Shown here: positions 34,462-44,647 of the stretch, piece by piece
How positions within the stretch are numbered: the stretch's first letter is position 1
Layout: each line of letters begins with the position of its first letter
Source: Legionella micdadei
Lineage (GTDB): Bacteria > Pseudomonadota > Gammaproteobacteria > Legionellales > Legionellaceae
Direction: 5' to 3'
DNA: 64,000 nt
Assembly (NCBI RefSeq): GCF_000953635.1
Contig: NZ_LN614830.1
Span: 62,001-126,000 of the forward strand
Made by a program: the position numbers and the translations under genes
Notes under the pieces: generated by a model
What the model was told of the DNA's origin: nothing
The model's database searches: none
Seen by the model: only the letters and a program-made list of their open reading frames with translations

Positions 34462-35232
34462 TTAAGCGGTTACTGTCTGTTTGCTCATGACCTCAGCGGC
34501 CAAAACCATGTATGCGGCAGCGCCCGGAGATGATTTGTCATATTGTAAAGCTGGCATACCATGACTTGGTGCCTCGGCCAATCGCACATTACGGGGTACT
34601 ACAGTTCTGTAGACTTTTGAATGGAAATGCTCGAGAAGCTGCTTGGAAACTTCGGCACAAAGACGGTTGCGAGCATCGTACATTGTTCGCAATACGCCTT
34701 CAATTTGTAGACGAGGGTTCACAGAGGCCTTTATTTGTTCAATAGTTGACATTAAAGCAGCTAATCCTTCAAGCGCATAATATTCACATTGCATAGGGAT
34801 TAATACTGAATCAGCCGCAACCAGGGCATTAATGGTGAGTGTGTTTAAAGCGGGAGGGCAATCAATCAAAATAAAGTCATAAGCCGCTTGAATGGGTTGC
34901 AGGGCTTTAAAAAGAAATGTTTCACGATGGTCCCTTTCCATCAGGCTTACTTCGGCAACAGTTAAATCACCATTAGCGGGTATTAAATCAAATCCGCAGG
35001 TTGTTGCCAGAGAAGCTTGCTTAGCTAAGCAATCTCTGAGCAAAACATCATTTGCCGTGTGGACTAAATTATTTTTATCGATACCTGAGCCCATTGTTGC
35101 ATTACCTTGGGGATCAAGGTCGACGAGTAAAACAGATTGGCGATTAGCAGCAATTGACGCTGCTAAATTAATCGCGGTTGTGGTTTTACCCACGCCTCCT
35201 TTTTGATTGGCAATTGCGATGACTTTCGCCAT
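34462..35232 (-). CDS. parA: chromosome partitioning ATPase ParA (Soj)
   Basis: 256 residues from the ATG at 35232 (AAGGAATAACC site); the frame extends upstream into rsmG without support. Deviant Walker A KGGVGKTTTAINLAA, Walker A-prime VDLDPQGNAT and ILIDCPPALNTL are intact. It forms nucleoid-bound dimers and moves ParB-parS complexes. Order mnmG-rsmG-parA-parB is the conserved near-origin arrangement, so this part of the window is probably close to oriC. Confidence 0.97.
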   Translation of the reverse strand: MAKVIAIANQKGGVGKTTTAINLAASIAANRQSVLLVDLDPQGNATMGSGIDKNNLVHTANDVLLRDCLAKQASLATTCGFDLIPANGDLTVAEVSLMERDHRETFLFKALQPIQAAYDFILIDCPPALNTLTINALVAADSVLIPMQCEYYALEGLAALMSTIEQIKASVNPRLQIEGVLRTMYDARNRLCAEVSKQLLEHFHSKVYRTVVPRNVRLAEAPSHGMPALQYDKSSPGAAAYMVLAAEVMSKQTVTA

Positions 35233-35234
35233 GG

Positions 35235-35861
35235 TTATTCCTTGGTTGCTTTTTCGATAATCACGCAGCAACGTTCTACATCCATACCAGGTACTTTATA
35301 AGAATGAACCTGATAGGGCAGATGGATGCCAGCTAATTCAGTTTCTGGGTAGCGGCCTTTCATGGCAAGCCAGATACCGTTGATGCCAACAAGATGCTGC
35401 GTCCACTCGATCATTTGTGCTAAATCACTAAAGGCTCGACTGGTTACTGTACCAAAATCAAAGGAAGGGTGGTAGTTTTCCACCCGACTTTGTACGACTT
35501 CGATATTGTTCAATTGCAAATGGCGCTTCACTTCCTGCAGGAAACGAATTTTTTTACCGCTACTGTCTAAAAGGGTGATTTGTAGATCAGGAATGGCGAG
35601 TGCGAGCGGTATACCAGGTAAGCCTGCGCCAGTGCCGACATCGAGTACCCGATTACTTCTAATCCAGGGTATTATCGCTAGACTATCTAATACGTGGCGG
35701 CTAACCATAGTCTCTAAATCTCTCACCGCAGTTAAGTTGTAGGTTTGATTCCATTTCCGCAATAAAAGCAAGTACTGCATAAGCGGGTTTGCAGCTACAG
35801 ATAGGCCCAATTCGTCTATACCGCTTACTAAAGTTTGAAGGCTAGTCTCAGGCAAGGTCAT
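35235..35861 (-). CDS. rsmG: 16S rRNA m7G527 methyltransferase RsmG
   Basis: 208 residues. SAM motif [18 protein letters not shown], then [15 protein letters not shown] and [15 protein letters not shown] are the GidB/RsmG signatures, and [23 protein letters not shown] is the N-terminal block. It methylates G527 of 16S rRNA; its loss gives low-level streptomycin resistance. The start overlaps the mnmG stop by 4 bp. Confidence 0.97.
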   Translation of the reverse strand: MTLPETSLQTLVSGIDELGLSVAANPLMQYLLLLRKWNQTYNLTAVRDLETMVSRHVLDSLAIIPWIRSNRVLDVGTGAGLPGIPLALAIPDLQITLLDSSGKKIRFLQEVKRHLQLNNIEVVQSRVENYHPSFDFGTVTSRAFSDLAQMIEWTQHLVGINGIWLAMKGRYPETELAGIHLPYQVHSYKVPGMDVERCCVIIEKATKE

Positions 35862-37732
35862 GCAGGTTCCCGATGTTTTTTCAAATGAACTAAAAGCAAG
35901 GATAAGGCTGCCGGAGTGACGCCTGAAATACGCCCCGCTTGAGCTAATGTAGCTGGTTTGATGCGATTTAACTTTTGAATAACTTCAGTCGATAAGCCAG
36001 CAACAGTATTATAGTCTAAAGTTGCAGGTAAACGCGTATTTTCATGTTTACGCAAGCGTTCAATTTCAAGCAATTGACGTTCTATGTATCCGGCGTACTT
36101 ACATTGAATTTCCACTTGCTCAGCAACCTCATTAGCCAACTCTGGCAATCCGAGGTCGGTAATTGCCTGTAGACTGAGGTACCCAATCTCAGGACGTTTT
36201 AATAAATCTGAGGCGCGGCAATCATGTTGCAAAGGATTTTCAAGTAAAGAGCCTAACGCTTCATTATGGGCAACCCGTACAATAGTGCTTTTTAAGTTCG
36301 CTTGGGCGCGTTCGATCGCTTCCCGCTTTTCACAGAAAACTTGCCAGCGTTGGTCACCCACCAAGCCTAATGCTCTTCCCTTTTCAGTCAAGCGTAGATC
36401 AGCATTATCTTCCCGCAATAACAGACGATACTCGGCACGTGAAGTGAACATGCGATACGGTTCTTGGGTTCCACAAGTGATAAGGTCATCGATCAAGACC
36501 CCCATGTAGGCTTCATCACGGCGTGGGCTCCAAAGCGGTTGCTCCCGTACTTGCAAGGCGGCATTCATTCCGGCAATCAACCCTTGAGCGGCGGCTTCTT
36601 CGTAACCTGTAGTACCGTTGATCTGGCCAGCAAAAAAGAGATTAGTTAACGGTTTAGTTTGTAAAAAAGGCGTTAGGCCGCGTGGATCGAAATAATCGTA
36701 TTCAATGGCGTAGCCAGGCCGTGTGATATGGGCGTTCTCAAAGCCGCGGATTGTGCGGACAAATTGTACTTGAACATCGAAGGGTAAACTGGTTGAAATG
36801 CCGTTAGGATAAATTTCATCAGTGGTTAAGCCTTCGGGCTCAACAAAAATCTGATGGGATAATTTGTCAGCAAATCTAACGATCTTGTCTTCAATAGAAG
36901 GACAATATCGTGGTCCTACCCCTTCAATAACCCCCGCATACATAGGGGATTGATGCAAATTGGCTTGAATAATTTCATGGGTTTTTTCTGTCGTATGGGT
37001 AATATGGCAGGGCAGTTGTTGCGGATGGTCTTCCACTTTACCCAAATACGAAAACACAGGAACAGGCGTGTCTCCAGGTTGCACCGTCATTTGGCTATAA
37101 TCGAGTGTACGGCCATCGATCCGTGGCGGCGTGCCTGTTTTCAATCGGCCTACAGGAAGTTCGAGTTCACGTAGGCGTTTTGCAAGAGCAATAGCCGGGG
37201 GATCACCCGCACGGCCGCCAGCATATTGACTCATCCCTACGTGTATTTTTCCACCTAGGAAAGTCCCTACGGTCAAAACTACAGCGCGTGCGCGCAGTGT
37301 TAAACCCATTTGCGTCACTACCCCAACCACACGTTCCCCTTCAACAAGCAAATCATCAACAGCTTGTTGAAATAGAGTGAGATTAGGTTGTTTTTGCAAA
37401 ATTTGACGAATGGCTTGACGGTAAAGCACACGATCGGCTTGTGCACGGGTGGCGCGTACAGCAGGCCCTTTGGATGCATTTAGAATACGAAATTGAATGC
37501 CTGCTTGATCTGCTGCTAAGGCCATAGCGCCATCCAATGCGTCAATTTCTTTTACGAGATGGCCTTTCCCTATGCCCCCGATAGCTGGATTGCATGACAT
37601 TTGGCCGAGCATATCCATGTTATGGGTAAGCAGTAGGGTTTGGACTCCTAATCGAGCAGCAGCAAGGGCTGCTTCTGTACCTGCATGTCCGCCACCGACA
37701 ACGATGACGTCGTAGTGTTTTTCAAGATTCAT
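35858..37732 (-). CDS. mnmG: tRNA uridine modification enzyme MnmG (GidA)
   Basis: 624 residues. FAD-binding [19 protein letters not shown] at the start, then [24 protein letters not shown], the [22 protein letters not shown] block and [15 protein letters not shown] are full-length GidA. With MnmE it adds carboxymethylaminomethyl to U34 of several tRNAs. First gene of the mnmG-rsmG-parA-parB run. GTGTATAATTG on the minus strand (37762-37771) gives an extended -10 promoter about 32 bp upstream. Confidence 0.98.
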   Translation of the reverse strand: MNLEKHYDVIVVGGGHAGTEAALAAARLGVQTLLLTHNMDMLGQMSCNPAIGGIGKGHLVKEIDALDGAMALAADQAGIQFRILNASKGPAVRATRAQADRVLYRQAIRQILQKQPNLTLFQQAVDDLLVEGERVVGVVTQMGLTLRARAVVLTVGTFLGGKIHVGMSQYAGGRAGDPPAIALAKRLRELELPVGRLKTGTPPRIDGRTLDYSQMTVQPGDTPVPVFSYLGKVEDHPQQLPCHITHTTEKTHEIIQANLHQSPMYAGVIEGVGPRYCPSIEDKIVRFADKLSHQIFVEPEGLTTDEIYPNGISTSLPFDVQVQFVRTIRGFENAHITRPGYAIEYDYFDPRGLTPFLQTKPLTNLFFAGQINGTTGYEEAAAQGLIAGMNAALQVREQPLWSPRRDEAYMGVLIDDLITCGTQEPYRMFTSRAEYRLLLREDNADLRLTEKGRALGLVGDQRWQVFCEKREAIERAQANLKSTIVRVAHNEALGSLLENPLQHDCRASDLLKRPEIGYLSLQAITDLGLPELANEVAEQVEIQCKYAGYIERQLLEIERLRKHENTRLPATLDYNTVAGLSTEVIQKLNRIKPATLAQAGRISGVTPAALSLLLVHLKKHREPA

Positions 37733-37763
37733 GAAGAAAATGTATTAGGCAATAAAACGAGCA

Positions 37764-37769
37764 ATTATA
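37764..37769 (-). promoter_or_regulatory. -10 element of the mnmG operon
   Basis: On the minus strand GTGTATAATTG contains a perfect TATAAT preceded by TG, an extended -10. No good -35 lies at 16-18 bp, consistent with an extended -10 promoter. The mnmG ATG follows about 32 bp downstream. Confidence 0.55.
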
Positions 37770-37820
37770 CACTTTTTTAGCAACATACGCGACACTAAAG
37801 ATCTTCATCCTAGGTGCAGG

Positions 37821-39734
37821 CTAGCTAAGCAAAAATGTGTTGGGCGTTTCCAGATCGGTATTAGGTGATTCCTTTGCCAATTGGACATAATCTGGGGTTG
37901 GTTTCATCAAGCCGTATAATTTAAGTCCATCCTTCGTTTCCCTCGTGGTGTTTGCAAGCTCCTTAAGGTCAGGATTCTCGACAAAATCTCGATATTCCTC
38001 ATCGTTAAAATCAGGCATTTTTTCATGCTCAGGTTCAAAACGATTAATTATTGCGTTTGAAATGATAGCTAAAGCAAATCCTGCGGCCAGGACAGCTAAT
38101 CCTACTCCTATGGGCATGAACATGAGCGACACAAACACGAGTGGCGGAATTAATGCATCAATTAAAGTAGCTCGAATAAGTTTCACCATTTGAAACCGAG
38201 CTACCCTTTGGTGATAATCAGATTCAGCCAGTGCCAATTTCATTTCCAAATAGAGTTGCTTTTTGCGGTTAGGGTCATTCTCTTTTTCAAAAGCGTCTAA
38301 AAGCGTTGTGCAGTTATTTCGTTCCAGCCTGCTTATTTCTTTTGATTTAGCCACTTCAAGTGCGCCTGCGACAGCCGCGGTTGCAGCCGTGAGAACAAAG
38401 CAAAGGGCAGCCCCCACCATGCCAACAATCAGTGCAGTGGCCGGTACAACTGCAGTAGGCGGGAAGAAGAGACAGCACATGATGCTGAAAGCGATCACAA
38501 GGGATAAAGCATAAACCCAATCATTGACTAAGCCATATTTTTTATATTTCCAGTCGAGATTTGCTTTGACTTCCATCTTGTCGAGATTTCGTAGCTCGTC
38601 TTCCAATTGCTTCAGTTTTGCTTCGAGCTCTTCCTTTATAAACGGATTAAGCTCGCTTACAATTGCTGAATTAAGCGATGAAATCTCCGATTTTAATTTC
38701 TTCCGATCTTTCCTAAGTGCTTCCATATCCGCATTATGTTTTGTGGTTTCCTCACAAAAACGCCATGTCGTTAACGCTAAATCCATTAATAATAAAGCGA
38801 CTGTTACAATGTTGCCGGCATAACCTAGCATCCCGCTGCCGGTAAGCCAGAAATAACAAATCATGTTGGCGATACCCCAAATGGAGTCATTGAGCAAGGC
38901 GAATTTTCTTTGTTTCAATTGGGTTATGAATCGGTCCCAACGTGGAATATGGCATTCTTCTTTTGTAGGGAAAAAGGTATGTTTAAGCAATAGTAGAACG
39001 TTGATTCCAAAACGAGTGTAATAAAGCACAAAGCTCATATAACCGGTAACGGGAGATGGTGCTGTCAAATTTGCTTGCGCTTCTAATTTGTTGAAGAAAT
39101 TGTCAGGCAGCATCTCAAAAAGGGTAGCGAGCATTCCGCCGCCCCAAACCCAATATAAGCGTCTGCCATTTATTTCGCTCATCCATTCCACAAGGGTGCC
39201 AGAATGGTTATCCATAAATTGCTGGAATTTTTCAACAAACCAGCGAGCAATTTGTGTCAACCCAATAAACTGCAAGCATTTGGTCGCTAGGCTAATGTTT
39301 GCTTCCAGATCGTCTTCAAAGGAACTTCTCTGGCCTGACACGCCAGCGGTATCTAACTCTTTAATACGTTGCGCGCAAAGAGTTAACGCGGTTCGATGAT
39401 CTTTTAAGGTATACCGCCTTCCCTCAGCGGAATCGAGCTGATATTGAGCATAGAGTAGGTAATAACTAAAGATAAGTTTATTTCTCAGTCTTATTTTTTG
39501 CTCAGGGTGTAAAAAATCAAAAATCGCGGGATTAGTCCTCTCGAGTTCAGCTTTATAATAAGCATGCAGAGTAGGCAATGCAGCGCGCTGTTTTGCAAGT
39601 TTTTCTGTATCCAACAGCAGTAATGAGGTTTTAGCGTCTTTGGCTTCCGCGTAAAGCAAATGAATAGCGTCTTGTTCTGCTTGACTATGTGCTTCATAGG
39701 AGGTTTTGATTGCTATGTTGATACCACCGATCAT
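37821..39734 (-). CDS. large orphan membrane and coiled-coil protein (effector-like)
   Basis: 637 residues from the ATG at 39734. A TTG at 39791 would give 656, but the likely promoter (39802-39831) would start the mRNA at about 39795, leaving no leader. Predicted layout: a helical N-terminal part to about 190, two or three membrane segments between 195 and 330 (VWGGGMLATLFEML, SFVLYYTRFGINVLLLL, NIVTVALLLMDLALT) and a charged coiled coil about 335-400 (KDRKKLKSEISSLNS). Paired hydrophobic segments follow near 410-460 and 535-575, then an acidic cytosolic tail. No enzyme motif and no family I recognise. Large multi-hairpin coiled-coil proteins of this kind are common among Legionella Dot/Icm substrates; this is inference. 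Confidence 0.7.
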   Translation of the reverse strand: MIGGINIAIKTSYEAHSQAEQDAIHLLYAEAKDAKTSLLLLDTEKLAKQRAALPTLHAYYKAELERTNPAIFDFLHPEQKIRLRNKLIFSYYLLYAQYQLDSAEGRRYTLKDHRTALTLCAQRIKELDTAGVSGQRSSFEDDLEANISLATKCLQFIGLTQIARWFVEKFQQFMDNHSGTLVEWMSEINGRRLYWVWGGGMLATLFEMLPDNFFNKLEAQANLTAPSPVTGYMSFVLYYTRFGINVLLLLKHTFFPTKEECHIPRWDRFITQLKQRKFALLNDSIWGIANMICYFWLTGSGMLGYAGNIVTVALLLMDLALTTWRFCEETTKHNADMEALRKDRKKLKSEISSLNSAIVSELNPFIKEELEAKLKQLEDELRNLDKMEVKANLDWKYKKYGLVNDWVYALSLVIAFSIMCCLFFPPTAVVPATALIVGMVGAALCFVLTAATAAVAGALEVAKSKEISRLERNNCTTLLDAFEKENDPNRKKQLYLEMKLALAESDYHQRVARFQMVKLIRATLIDALIPPLVFVSLMFMPIGVGLAVLAAGFALAIISNAIINRFEPEHEKMPDFNDEEYRDFVENPDLKELANTTRETKDGLKLYGLMKPTPDYVQLAKESPNTDLETPNTFLLS

Positions 39735-39801
39735 GATAGACCCCAAGATGCTTGCTGCTAAATCTGAAGAAAATATGAACACATAGTTCAATATATTCTC
39801 T

Positions 39802-39831
39802 TTTATACCATATCAGTGCTTGCCAGGACAA
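39802..39831 (-). promoter_or_regulatory. promoter of the 39734 orphan gene
   Basis: Minus-strand TTGTCC (39826-39831) and TATAAA (39802-39807) with an 18-bp spacer. The implied transcription start near 39795 argues against the TTG codon at 39791 and for the ATG at 39734. Confidence 0.5.
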
Positions 39832-39949
39832 GTTGGTGGCCTAAGAATTTACGAAATTGTTAACTTATTTACGTAAAATTATAGTTAAAAATCAAAGAAG
39901 AACGTTAAAATTGAAAATTAACAAAATTTTATTCCCTCTGCGCGAGTTT

Positions 39950-39976
39950 GTGGTTCAAGGCAAAAAAGGTACAATG
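39950..39976 (+). promoter_or_regulatory. candidate promoter and leader hairpin of queC
   Basis: TTGTGG and TACAAT (39971-39976) with a 16-bp spacer make a plausible promoter, leaving a leader of about 105 nt before queC. In that leader GCCCAA (40013-40018) pairs with TTGGGC (40025-40030), followed by CCTTTAATCTTT, which could be a weak attenuator. No known preQ1 riboswitch pattern is visible. Confidence 0.4.
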
Positions 39977-40088
39977 CCGCATTTACGCCCCCCGGGACTT
40001 CTACGCTTTTGAGCCCAAAAAGGCTTGGGCCCTTTAATCTTTAGATTCCAGGGGTTACAGGGTTAATCGATATAGATTGTAAATTGAG

Positions 40089-40760
40089 ATGAAAAAAGCC
40101 GTAGTATTATTATCAGGTGGGTTAGATTCCACAACTTGTTTAGCAATAGCCCAAGAAAAGGGGTTTGCTTGTTATGCACTCAGTTTTGCTTACGGACAAC
40201 GGCATTCCGCCGAATTGGCTGCAGCGTATCGAGTGGCTAAGCATTTTTCGGTTGCTGAGCATCGTATTATTGATCTGGATATCGGTCAATTGGGTGGTTC
40301 AGCCTTGACTGATAAATCCATCCAGGTCCCAGATTACTCAGGGAGCCCAGAAATCCCAGTGACTTATGTGCCTGCACGCAACACTGTTTTTTTATCCTAT
40401 GCGTTAGGGTTCGCGGAAGTAATAGGCGCTAGGGACATTTTTATTGGCGTGAGTTCGGTCGATTATTCCCATTATCCGGATTGCCGTCCTGAATATATTG
40501 CAGCATTTCAAACACTGGCTAATTTAGCAACCAAGGCCGGGGTGGAAGGGGATTCGTTCAGTCTTCATGCGCCCCTTCAACACTTATCGAAGGCAGAAAC
40601 CATTCTGGTTGGCAGCAAGTTAGGGGTGGATTACGCCTTAACGGTGTCTTGTTACCAAGCCACGGAAAGCGGTAAAGCCTGTGGTCGATGTGACAGTTGT
40701 CGCTTTCGCAAACAGGGTTTTGAGGCTGCACAGCTGCCAGATCCAACATTTTATGTCTAA
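40089..40760 (+). CDS. queC: 7-cyano-7-deazaguanine synthase QueC
   Basis: 223 residues. PP-loop [61 protein letters not shown], and the zinc cysteines SCYQA and CGRCDSC. It converts 7-carboxy-7-deazaguanine to preQ0 for queuosine tRNA modification, in the cytosol. It stands alone; the rest of the queuosine pathway is not linked, apart from the yhhQ transporter at 4622. Confidence 0.97.
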   Translation: MKKAVVLLSGGLDSTTCLAIAQEKGFACYALSFAYGQRHSAELAAAYRVAKHFSVAEHRIIDLDIGQLGGSALTDKSIQVPDYSGSPEIPVTYVPARNTVFLSYALGFAEVIGARDIFIGVSSVDYSHYPDCRPEYIAAFQTLANLATKAGVEGDSFSLHAPLQHLSKAETILVGSKLGVDYALTVSCYQATESGKACGRCDSCRFRKQGFEAAQLPDPTFYV

Positions 40761-40851
40761 TGTGAATATTTTTTTTACTATTTGTGCATAAAATTTATTG
40801 TTTAAAAACATGCACTTTACAATTATGTTACAACATATTGAACATTTTTGA

Positions 40852-40880
40852 TTCACTTTTTGTAAAAGGCTTGCTATGAT
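40852..40880 (+). promoter_or_regulatory. strong promoter of the 40911 orphan gene
   Basis: TTCACT (40852-40857), a 17-bp spacer, and TATGAT (40875-40880) with TGC just before it (extended -10). The ATG at 40911 follows a TTAGGAG ribosome site. Together with the GCT/GGT/AAC-rich codon use of the gene this suggests high expression. Confidence 0.6.
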
Positions 40881-40910
40881 CCGCCTCGATTTTTAACCTT
40901 AGGAGTAAAC

Positions 40911-41876
40911 ATGAAAAAATATGATAGATCTACAACAGAAGAATTTGATCTTTTGAGTAGTGAGTCATCAGATTCACGTCGATCAGCTCGTGAAGACAGT
41001 GGAGTTTCATTCGATCCATCTTCCACTTCAACAAAAAGAGGTAGAACTCCAAAAGTGAGCGCAAGGGGAGCTATCGCTCAGTTCGGTGCTAACGTTTGGG
41101 GCGGAATCACTAATGTTGCTGGAAAAATTGGTGATGGTTTCAAAGCAATCGGCAACTTTATTAAAGACCACAAATACGCTATCGGCGTAGTTGCCCTTTC
41201 TATACTTGGCGGTGCTGCCCTCACAGCGGCTATCATTTTCTTCTGGCCTGGTGTCGTCGCTGCTGCTGCTGCATTCACTGTAGCTCTGCCTACTATCGGT
41301 ACTGTTGCTCCTCTAGCATGGCTTGCTTCTTTAAGCCTTCCTGGCGCTGCTGCTGTACTCGGTGCTTTTGGTGTTGTTGGAGGTATGGTTGCAGGGGCTA
41401 CCCTTTACGGAGTAGGTAACTTCTTAAAAGGTACTTGGAACTTCTTAAAGCACACGGCTAACTTCTTCCGTAGCTCTACCCCATCTGCCGAGCCTGCTAC
41501 TAAAGCTGAGCTTAAAGACATGATTGACAATGAAATTAAAGATGTCGTTAAAGCGCAAGTTAAAAAGCAAGTTGGGAAGCAACTTAATGGTGTTCACCAA
41601 CACATAAGAGAAGAAGAAGCGAGACTTGGTCAACGTGTTGAGAATGCTGCAGGAATCATAATCCGAACTTTGCAACCTGTGCCAACTTTCGGTGTGCCTA
41701 CAATGATGCCTTTCCCACGTGAAGAGCGCAGAGGGGAAGAGCGACGTGATCAGCATGTAAGTTTTGCTACCTCAGGAATGGGCACATTTACAACGCCACA
41801 GTCTACTGAGCGTAGACCTGAAGATGCAAGCCTACTCGACTTAGATCCTAGTGCAACAACACCATCACATCATTAA
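40911..41876 (+). CDS. orphan protein with glycine/alanine-rich membrane segment (effector-like)
   Basis: 321 residues. The N-terminal 50 are disordered and Ser-rich with basic clusters (SDSRRSAREDS, KRGRTPKVSARG). Residues about 85-165 form two to three hydrophobic segments rich in Ala and Gly (VVALSILGGAALTAAIIFFWPGV..., AAAVLGAFGVVGGMVAGATLYG). Then come a charged helix (about 200-250, KAELKDMIDNEIKDVVKAQVKKQ) and a low-complexity tail with PREERRGEERRDQ. No family recognised. Its codons favour GCT, GGT and AAC, and it has a strong promoter and a textbook terminator, so it is probably abundant. Membrane-hairpin plus disordered ends is typical of host-targeted Legionella proteins. Confidence 0.75.
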   Translation: MKKYDRSTTEEFDLLSSESSDSRRSAREDSGVSFDPSSTSTKRGRTPKVSARGAIAQFGANVWGGITNVAGKIGDGFKAIGNFIKDHKYAIGVVALSILGGAALTAAIIFFWPGVVAAAAAFTVALPTIGTVAPLAWLASLSLPGAAAVLGAFGVVGGMVAGATLYGVGNFLKGTWNFLKHTANFFRSSTPSAEPATKAELKDMIDNEIKDVVKAQVKKQVGKQLNGVHQHIREEEARLGQRVENAAGIIIRTLQPVPTFGVPTMMPFPREERRGEERRDQHVSFATSGMGTFTTPQSTERRPEDASLLDLDPSATTPSHH

Positions 41877-41890
41877 TTCTTCCTCCTTCT

Positions 41891-41916
41891 AAAACGCGGC
41901 TTCTGCCGCGTTTTTT
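41891..41916 (+). terminator. intrinsic terminator
   Basis: AAAACGCGGC-TTCT-GCCGCGTTTTTT: a perfect stem (ACGCGGC/GCCGCGT) with a 4-base loop and six T, 15 bp after the 40911 gene. It works on the plus strand; the A-run on the other side would allow it to act in both directions. Confidence 0.92.
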
Positions 41917-42020
41917 ATGCCCATTTGAAAACCAGGGCTTTATTTTTCTAGTTGTCAAAAGAAGCATTCCTGCTTTCTATGCGTTATAATCCCCCCTTTT
42001 ATTGCGATGAGCAAAACGGT

Positions 42021-44030
42021 ATGACAAAAGTACGTAAAATGCTGGTAACCAGCGCACTCCCGTATGCCAATGGCCATTTGCATTTGGGGCATTTGGTGGA
42101 ACATGTGCAAACGGACATTTGGGTGCGTACCCATAAACTATTAGGGCATCAGTGCATCAGTGTTTGTGGGGATGATGCGCACGGCACACCCATTATGCTG
42201 AAAGCAGAGCAATTAGGCTTGAGCCCGGAGGCATTGACCAAACAGATGCAGGAAAGTCATGAACACGATTTTAACGCGTTCGCCATTCATTATGATTCCT
42301 ACCACACCACGCATTCGCCGGAAAATCAAAGCTTGGCTACCTCTATTTATGAACGCCTGCAATGCGCTGGGGCGATCATTAAAAAAACGATTCGCCAAGC
42401 TTATGATCCGGTTAAAGAAATGTTTTTGCCTGATCGCTATGTCAAAGGCACTTGTCCAAAATGTGGTGCGCTTGATCAGTATGGCGATAATTGTGAATCG
42501 TGCGGGGCAACTTATTCACCGACAGATCTAATTGATGCGGTATCCGCAATTTCTGGGGCGAAACCGATTGAAAAGGATTCAGAGCATTATTTTTTTGATT
42601 TACCGCGTTATGAGTCATTATTAAAAGAATGGACGCGTAAAGGCCACCTGCAAACCGAAGTGGCGAACAAGTTGGATGAATGGTTCGCTTCCGGATTGAA
42701 GCAATGGGACATTTCGCGCGATGCGCCCTATTTTGGTTTTAAAATACCAGGTACCGAAGATAAATACTTCTATGTTTGGCTCGATGCACCCATTGGTTAT
42801 ATGGCGAGCTTTAAAAAATATTGTGATGAACAAGGAATATCATTCGATGAATTTTGGGATAAAGATTCAACAACTGAGCTTTATCATTTTGTTGGCAAGG
42901 ACATCGTTTATTTCCACGCGTTATTTTGGCCGGCTATTTTAGCGGGTAGCGGCCATCGGTTGCCCACCGCTGTGTTCACCCACGGGTTTCTCACCATTGA
43001 TGGGCAGAAAATGTCAAAATCACGCGGTACGTTTATCGAGGCGCGCACTTATCTGAAGCATTTAGATCCAGAATACCTGCGTTACTATTTTGCGGCGAAA
43101 TTAAATGGTCGAGTGGATGATCTGGATTTAAATTTCGATGACTTTATTAATCGCGTGAACGCTGATTTGGTGGGTAAAGTAGTGAATATTGCCAGTCGTT
43201 GTGCTGGATTTATTAATAAGCGTTTTGGCAACCAGTTGAGTGATGCCTTGGCAGAACCTCAGTTATATCAAGAATTAGTCGCTGAACGCAGTGAAATTAT
43301 CGACGCTTTTGTCCAGCGGGATTATGCCCGCGCCATCCGTCTAATCATGGACTGTGCGGATCGGGTCAATCAATACATCGACGCCAATAAGCCGTGGGTT
43401 TTGGCAAAGGACGACGCGCAATTGGCAGAAGTGCAGGCGATTTGCACCATGGGTTTAAATTTATTCCGTGTATTAATAACCTATTTAAAGCCGGTCGTCC
43501 CTAACATGGCTGCTTCCGCAGAGCAATTTTTAAATTGTGCCCCGTTAACTTGGCAGAGTATCGATAAGCCTCTGCTTAACCATTGCATTAATCCGTTCAC
43601 CCCTTTAATGACACGAATTGAAAGAGAAAAAATTGACGCAATGCTTTTGCAAACTAAGGAATCATCGATGAATACCACTGAGGATAAAAAACCAGCTGCT
43701 GCTGAAAACACCATCAGCATTGAGGAGTTTAGCAAAGTTGATTTACGTGTCGCACGCATCGTTGCTGTAGAAGCTGTCGAAGGTGCCGATAAATTATTAC
43801 GCTTACAGCTTGATTTAGGGGAAACGCAAAAACAAGTTTTTGCGGGCATTAAATCTGCTTACGAACCGGCTCAACTGATTGGCCGTTTAACCGTGATGGT
43901 GGCTAATTTAGCACCAAGAACCATGCGTTTTGGGGTGTCAGAAGGCATGGTCTTAGCTGCGGGCGACGGCAAGGGCATTTTCCTTTTGCAACCCGATAGC
44001 GGCGCACAACCGGGGATGAAGGTGAAGTAA
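42021..44030 (+). CDS. metG: methionyl-tRNA synthetase
   Basis: 669 residues from the ATG at 42021 ([24 protein letters not shown]), matching the E. coli start; a TTG at 41952 would add 23 residues. Class I motifs HLGH and KMSKSRG are present. The zinc cysteines are [18 protein letters not shown]. The C-terminal 100 residues (from [18 protein letters not shown]) are the appended EMAP/Trbp111 tRNA-binding domain. The stop overlaps the rnfB start (TAATG). Confidence 0.98.
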   Translation: MTKVRKMLVTSALPYANGHLHLGHLVEHVQTDIWVRTHKLLGHQCISVCGDDAHGTPIMLKAEQLGLSPEALTKQMQESHEHDFNAFAIHYDSYHTTHSPENQSLATSIYERLQCAGAIIKKTIRQAYDPVKEMFLPDRYVKGTCPKCGALDQYGDNCESCGATYSPTDLIDAVSAISGAKPIEKDSEHYFFDLPRYESLLKEWTRKGHLQTEVANKLDEWFASGLKQWDISRDAPYFGFKIPGTEDKYFYVWLDAPIGYMASFKKYCDEQGISFDEFWDKDSTTELYHFVGKDIVYFHALFWPAILAGSGHRLPTAVFTHGFLTIDGQKMSKSRGTFIEARTYLKHLDPEYLRYYFAAKLNGRVDDLDLNFDDFINRVNADLVGKVVNIASRCAGFINKRFGNQLSDALAEPQLYQELVAERSEIIDAFVQRDYARAIRLIMDCADRVNQYIDANKPWVLAKDDAQLAEVQAICTMGLNLFRVLITYLKPVVPNMAASAEQFLNCAPLTWQSIDKPLLNHCINPFTPLMTRIEREKIDAMLLQTKESSMNTTEDKKPAAAENTISIEEFSKVDLRVARIVAVEAVEGADKLLRLQLDLGETQKQVFAGIKSAYEPAQLIGRLTVMVANLAPRTMRFGVSEGMVLAAGDGKGIFLLQPDSGAQPGMKVK

Positions 44031-44647
44031 TGGTATCCGTTAAAGCAATCGATGCGCTGCTCCCGCAGACTCAATGCACCGAGTGCGGCTATTCGGGATG
44101 TTTACCTTATGCCGAGGCTATTGCACAAGGTAAGGCGCCTATTGATCGTTGTCCTCCAGGAGGCGTGGCAACGGTGAAAGCGCTTGCTGAGTTGTTAGGG
44201 ATTGATGCTGAGCCTTATCTACCCGCAGCGCAAGCGAATACACGCGCACCTAGGCTGGCACGTATCCGTGAAGCAGAGTGTGTAGGCTGCACGAAATGCA
44301 TCCAAGCATGCCCAGTCGATGCTATTGTGGGCAGCGGAAAGCTAATGCATGCGGTGATTACCACCGAGTGCACCGGTTGTGGGCTCTGTGTCGAACCTTG
44401 TCCTGTCGATTGTATCGAATTAATCCCTATTCCTGAATTTCGTTATGATAAAGACCTAGCCAGGCAACGCTTCAATGCTAGGCAATCCCGATTATTGCGT
44501 GAAGAGCAAGACAAGCAACACGCCTATCGAGAGAAGCGGCGGTTGGCGGCAAAAACTGCTGATGAGCTTTTGGATGCCAAAGCCAAGCAGGATTACATTT
44601 TGCAAGCGCTCGCACGGGTTCAGGCAAAAAAAGACCAATCCAAATGA
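44030..44647 (+). CDS. rnfB: stand-alone RnfB-like ferredoxin, no membrane anchor
   Basis: 205 residues. A 4Fe-4S cluster domain ([19 protein letters not shown]...DRCPPGG) is followed by two ferredoxin motifs ([12 protein letters not shown] and [12 protein letters not shown]) and a Lys/Arg-rich helical tail. Canonical RnfB begins with a membrane helix; here the protein starts almost at the first cysteine, so it is soluble. No other rnf/rsx gene is present. The metG-rnfB-nth order with start/stop overlaps on both sides makes a translationally coupled unit, suggesting it serves as an electron carrier or cluster donor for Nth or another enzyme. Confidence 0.9.
   Translation: MVSVKAIDALLPQTQCTECGYSGCLPYAEAIAQGKAPIDRCPPGGVATVKALAELLGIDAEPYLPAAQANTRAPRLARIREAECVGCTKCIQACPVDAIVGSGKLMHAVITTECTGCGLCVEPCPVDCIELIPIPEFRYDKDLARQRFNARQSRLLREEQDKQHAYREKRRLAAKTADELLDAKAKQDYILQALARVQAKKDQSK

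Noticed and set aside
34915-34930. parS-like TGTTTCACGATGG inside parA
   Set aside because: Only one half matches TGTTTCACGTGAAACA; not palindromic, so no parS is claimed in this window.
39974-40012. 12-residue leader peptide (ATG to TGA ending at a hairpin) before queC
   Set aside because: The ATG overlaps the likely -10 TACAAT, so it would lie upstream of the transcript start.
39980-40088. preQ1 riboswitch upstream of queC
   Set aside because: The leader lacks the preQ1-I A-rich tail and stem pattern; only a short GCCCAA hairpin is present.
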